Assembly: GCA_021826685.1 (NCBI GenBank) | Contig: JAKAYT010000009.1 | Location: 1-48,036, forward strand | DNA length: 48,036 nt | Direction: 5' to 3' | From: Thermoplasmata archaeon | GTDB taxonomy: Archaea; Thermoplasmatota; Thermoplasmata; Lutacidiplasmatales; UBA184 | In this document: in pieces, positions 44,892 to 48,036 of the stretch | Layout: each line of letters starts with the position of its first letter | How positions within the stretch are numbered: the first letter of the stretch is position 1 | The notes under the pieces: model-generated | Database searches by the model: none | Told to the model about the DNA's origin: nothing | What the model saw: only the letters and a program-made list of their open reading frames with translations | Made by a program: the position numbers and the translations under genes

Positions 44892-46436
44892 GTGAGCTCC
44901 TCGGAACCCGAACGCCGAACTCCCTCATCGGTCGACGAACTGGAGACGACCGAAGAGATCCCGATCCCCACCGACCCTCTCGACCGCGTCATCGGTCAGG
45001 AGAAGGCGGTCGAACTCGCGCGTATCGCCGCGTTCCAGCGACGCCACCTCCTTCTGGTAGGACCCGCGGGCATCGGGAAGTCGATGACCGCCCAAGCGCT
45101 TGCACTGCATCTCGAGCGACCGCATAGCGAGGTCCGCGTCGTCCACAACCCCGAAAATCCCGAGCGGCCGACGATCGAGGTCGTGAGCCGCGAGGAGGTC
45201 TATCGCGATCGCGAGGTTGCGCGCGCCGTCGAAGGGGAACTGATCGATCCGAAGGAGGCCCCGGGGTCCGTCGCCGAGCGGCTCGGCTACCGCTGCGCCC
45301 GTTGCAAGTTCTACTCTTCCCCGAACGAGCGGTTCTGTCCGAGTTGTGGAGCGCCCAAGCAGACCGGCGCGACTCCCGCCGGCGGGAACAATCCCTTCCG
45401 CGATCTCGTCGGCCCGCTCATCGAGATGACGATCAACCCGCAAGGCACACCACCGGAACCGATCCTCACCACCCGCACGCACGACGGCGTCGAGGAGGTT
45501 GTCGGGTACGAGCGGGCCGGCGAGCGGATCAAGGTCCTTGACCAGCGCGCCCTCGAGCGACGGCGGGCGCTGCAGCGCGAGAGCCCGCGCAAGGTCCTCG
45601 TGAAGCTCGACCGCCCGACGTTCGTGATGGCGACCGGGGCGAGCGAAACCGAACTTCTGGGCGACGTCCGTCACGATCCGTACGGAGGGCACCCTCAGCT
45701 GGGCAGTCCCCCGTACGAGCGCGTGATCCCGGGGGCGATCCACGAGGCGCACGAGGGCGTCCTGTTCATTGACGAGATCCCGCACCTCGGCAACCTCCAA
45801 CGGTTCATTCTTACCGCCATGCAGGAGAAGCGCTTCCCAATCACCGGTCGCAACCCGCAGTCGGCCGGAGCGGCGGTGCGCGTCGACGCGGTCCCGTGCG
45901 ACTTCATCCTCGTCGCGGCCGCGAACATCCAGGACATGCATCAGATCCTCAGCCCGCTGCGCTCGCGCATCGCGGGAAACGGATACGAGCTCCTCCTCGA
46001 GACCACGATGCCGGACACGGAGGCGAACCGGCTGAAGATCGCCCAGTTCTGCGCGCAGGAGATCCATCTGGACGGGCGCATCCGACCCGCGACCCGCGGC
46101 GCGGTGCTGGAGATCATCCACGAGGCGCGCCGACGCGCGGAGACGATCGACGGGAAACGCAACGCGCTGACGTTGCGGCTGCGCGAACTCGGGGGGCTCC
46201 TCCGTACCGCGGGCGATCTCGCCGCGATCTCGGCCAGCCCGGTGATTGAGGCGGACCATGTGCGCAAGTCCGTGGCCCGCGCCCGCCCGATCGAGGAACA
46301 GATCAAGGAGGCCTACGGCTCCTTCCAAGGCGGTCTCCGCCAGGAAGTGACGGAGTCGCAGCGTCAGTCGATGGGGTACTACAACTGGAACCAGTCGGCC
46401 GATCCGTCCGGCAATCCTCCGGGCGGCTACGGGTAG
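44892..46436 (+). CDS. LonB-like AAA+ ATPase with zinc-ribbon insertion and no protease domain
   Basis: DRVIGQEKAVELARIAAFQRRHLLLVGPAGIGKSM, CARCKFYSSPNERFCPSCG, LLGDVRHDPYGG...YERVIPGAIHEAHEGVLFIDEIPHL, TAMQEKRFPITGR, PLRSRIAGNGYE; ORF stops where the Lon protease domain would begin. Confidence 0.85.
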   Translation: MSSSEPERRTPSSVDELETTEEIPIPTDPLDRVIGQEKAVELARIAAFQRRHLLLVGPAGIGKSMTAQALALHLERPHSEVRVVHNPENPERPTIEVVSREEVYRDREVARAVEGELIDPKEAPGSVAERLGYRCARCKFYSSPNERFCPSCGAPKQTGATPAGGNNPFRDLVGPLIEMTINPQGTPPEPILTTRTHDGVEEVVGYERAGERIKVLDQRALERRRALQRESPRKVLVKLDRPTFVMATGASETELLGDVRHDPYGGHPQLGSPPYERVIPGAIHEAHEGVLFIDEIPHLGNLQRFILTAMQEKRFPITGRNPQSAGAAVRVDAVPCDFILVAAANIQDMHQILSPLRSRIAGNGYELLLETTMPDTEANRLKIAQFCAQEIHLDGRIRPATRGAVLEIIHEARRRAETIDGKRNALTLRLRELGGLLRTAGDLAAISASPVIEADHVRKSVARARPIEEQIKEAYGSFQGGLRQEVTESQRQSMGYYNWNQSADPSGNPPGGYG

Positions 46437-46512
46437 ATTCGCTATTGCATGCGCGGCGCGGGTCGCCTTCCGACAGTGCTATGTGCCCGATTTCGGTCGG
46501 ACCCGACCGTCT

Positions 46513-46585
46513 GGGCGCGTAGTCTAGTGGTTATGACGTCACCCTGACACGGTGAAGGTCGCCAGTTCGAATCTGGCCGCGCCCA
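46513..46585 (+). tRNA. tRNA-Val (anticodon GAC)
   Basis: gggcgcg tagtctagtggttatgacg tcacc ctgacac ggtga aggtc gccag ttcgaat ctggc cgcgccc a; complete cloverleaf. Confidence 0.93.
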
Positions 46586-46852
46586 CCTCCCGTCGGTGAT
46601 CTTCCCGGCGCGGCGCGTCGTCCCCGCCCGAACAGCGCGGAGGAACACGCTTATGCGCACCCATCGCGTCGGACCATGGACGCACATGACGCTCCCCCGA
46701 TCCCCCGCCGGTACGGGCGAACCGCCGGTGGACGTCACGCCGTCTCGTTCCCGCTCCGTCGTCGACCCCCGGGCCGACCGACGGAATAATCCGGCGTAGA
46801 GGGTCTTCGCCGGCGGAGGGCGCGCCCTGCGCGCCTTCCGAGCGGACCCTCG

Positions 46853-47794
46853 GTGAATCGAACCATGCAGCGAGCGGAAGCTCCGCGGGGCGGAACGGGA
46901 GAGCGCGAACGACGACGGGTGCGGTTGGGCCTTCTAAGCGACGTGCTGTGGCGCACGGTCGGGTTCTTCCACGAGGAGGGGTTCACCCAGCTCCTGCCCG
47001 TGATGCTCGGTCGGAGCACCGATCCGCTCGGACCGGATCCGGGATCCTCGGTGATTCGGACGGCCGAGATCGACTACCTGGGCGACCGGTTCTACCTGAT
47101 GAACTCGATGATCCTCCACAAGCAGTTCGCGGTTCGCGAGGTCGGTCCGATATGGATCCTCTCCCCCAACGTCCGGCTCGAGCGGCCGGAGCGGGGCGCG
47201 TCCGGCAAGCACCTGTTCGAGTTCACGCAGGTGGACTTCGAGATACCGCGGGCGCGCGCAGCGGAGATCCGAGCCCTGGTCGAACGCTACTTCACGGAGC
47301 TGGGCCGCGCGCTCCACGGTCATCCCGCCTTCGCGGCCTTGGGGATCGAGCCGCCCACATTCTCTCCTCCTTGGCGGACCTACACCACGCACGAGCTCGA
47401 GGCCCGGTACGGGGCCGACTGGGAGATCGAAGCGTCGCGGGACCGCGACCAACCGTTCTGGGCGTTGTGCCATCGGCGCGAGTTCTACGACCGGGAGGAT
47501 CCGGACGAGCCCGGTCACTACCTCAACTACGATCTCGTCTATCCCGAGGGCTACGGTGAGGCACTCTCGGGCGCCGAGCGGGAGTGGGAGATCGATCGGA
47601 TCCGCCACCGGATTCGCCGGGACGGTATCGCCCCCGCGGCGTTCGGTGCGTACCTCGAGCGCGCCGAGGGGTTGATCCCGTCGGCGGGCGCGGGCTTCGG
47701 GGTCGAGCGGCTCGCGCGCTTCCTCGTCCGCGCACCCCACGTCGGGGACGTCCAGTTGTTCCGGCGGGTCCCGGGTGAGCGCGCAGATCTGTAG
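46853..47794 (+). CDS. AsnRS-related archaeal asparagine synthetase A-like protein (class II aaRS catalytic core only)
   Basis: YLMNSMILHKQFAVREVGPIWILSPNVRLE, KHLFEFTQVDFEIP, GAGFGVERLARFLV motif 3; no N-terminal anticodon-binding OB domain. Confidence 0.82.
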   Translation: MNRTMQRAEAPRGGTGERERRRVRLGLLSDVLWRTVGFFHEEGFTQLLPVMLGRSTDPLGPDPGSSVIRTAEIDYLGDRFYLMNSMILHKQFAVREVGPIWILSPNVRLERPERGASGKHLFEFTQVDFEIPRARAAEIRALVERYFTELGRALHGHPAFAALGIEPPTFSPPWRTYTTHELEARYGADWEIEASRDRDQPFWALCHRREFYDREDPDEPGHYLNYDLVYPEGYGEALSGAEREWEIDRIRHRIRRDGIAPAAFGAYLERAEGLIPSAGAGFGVERLARFLVRAPHVGDVQLFRRVPGERADL

Positions 47795-48036
47795 GAGAGA
47801 TCTGGGGCACCGGGAAGCGGGGAGAATTCCTGCAGGGGGATCGACTAGGACTCTCTCGGCCCGAGAAGGCCGAGCTCTCGATGCCGCAGATTGTCCGGGT
47901 CGGCCCCGGGCCCCGACACCGACCCGATGGGGCTCGCCGTAGACGACGAGCACCCCAATCGCGAGGGCTGCGCCCCCCGGACCACCCGTCGCGTCACTGG
48001 CCGGAACGATACCGAGCCCCGCGCGGTGGCAGATCG

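Noticed and set aside
46934-47953. 339-aa minus-strand ORF at the right edge
   Set aside because: Antisense to the AsnA-like gene, composition Arg/Glu/Pro-rich. The segment beyond 47810 might be the end of a gene outside the window but cannot be judged.
1-48036. CRISPR arrays, transposases, integrases, rRNA genes
   Set aside because: No regularly spaced repeats, no transposase/integrase motifs and no rRNA-like conserved stretches seen on either strand.

Overview
High-GC archaeal chromosome segment. Archaeal markers are S8e, SRP19, PolD DP1 small subunit, archaeal DnaG, a GPN-loop GTPase, pyruvoyl-dependent arginine decarboxylase, an XPD-like helicase and a LonB-like AAA+ ATPase. The content suggests a Thermoplasmata-like lineage, which is inference and was not tested by phylogeny. 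I see two tRNAs (Pro-GGG on -, Val-GAC on +) and no CRISPR array, transposon or rRNA. The standout region is ~18.8-31.7 kb. It encodes an aerobic respiratory chain: ctaB, short ctaA, coxI, two orphan small membrane proteins, full-length cytochrome b, Rieske, and an embedded Tat cassette. A second block carries a cox subunit II split into two overlapping ORFs and several membrane-anchored cupredoxins in which an intact type-1 Cu site is paired with a ligand-less copy. No c-type cytochrome (CxxCH) was noticed among the respiratory proteins, so I propose a cupredoxin-linked bc/oxidase system. Other notable items: a LonB-like ATPase whose membrane insert is replaced by a zinc ribbon and which lacks the protease domain; a translationally coupled heptose-kinase/isomerase/CBS-ParB-like operon; long antisense 3' overlaps of convergent genes; a long dnaG leader; and a flippase with no canonical start. 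Many ORFs in the six-frame track are spurious GC-driven shadow ORFs. Product calls are made by reading protein motifs; no database search was run.
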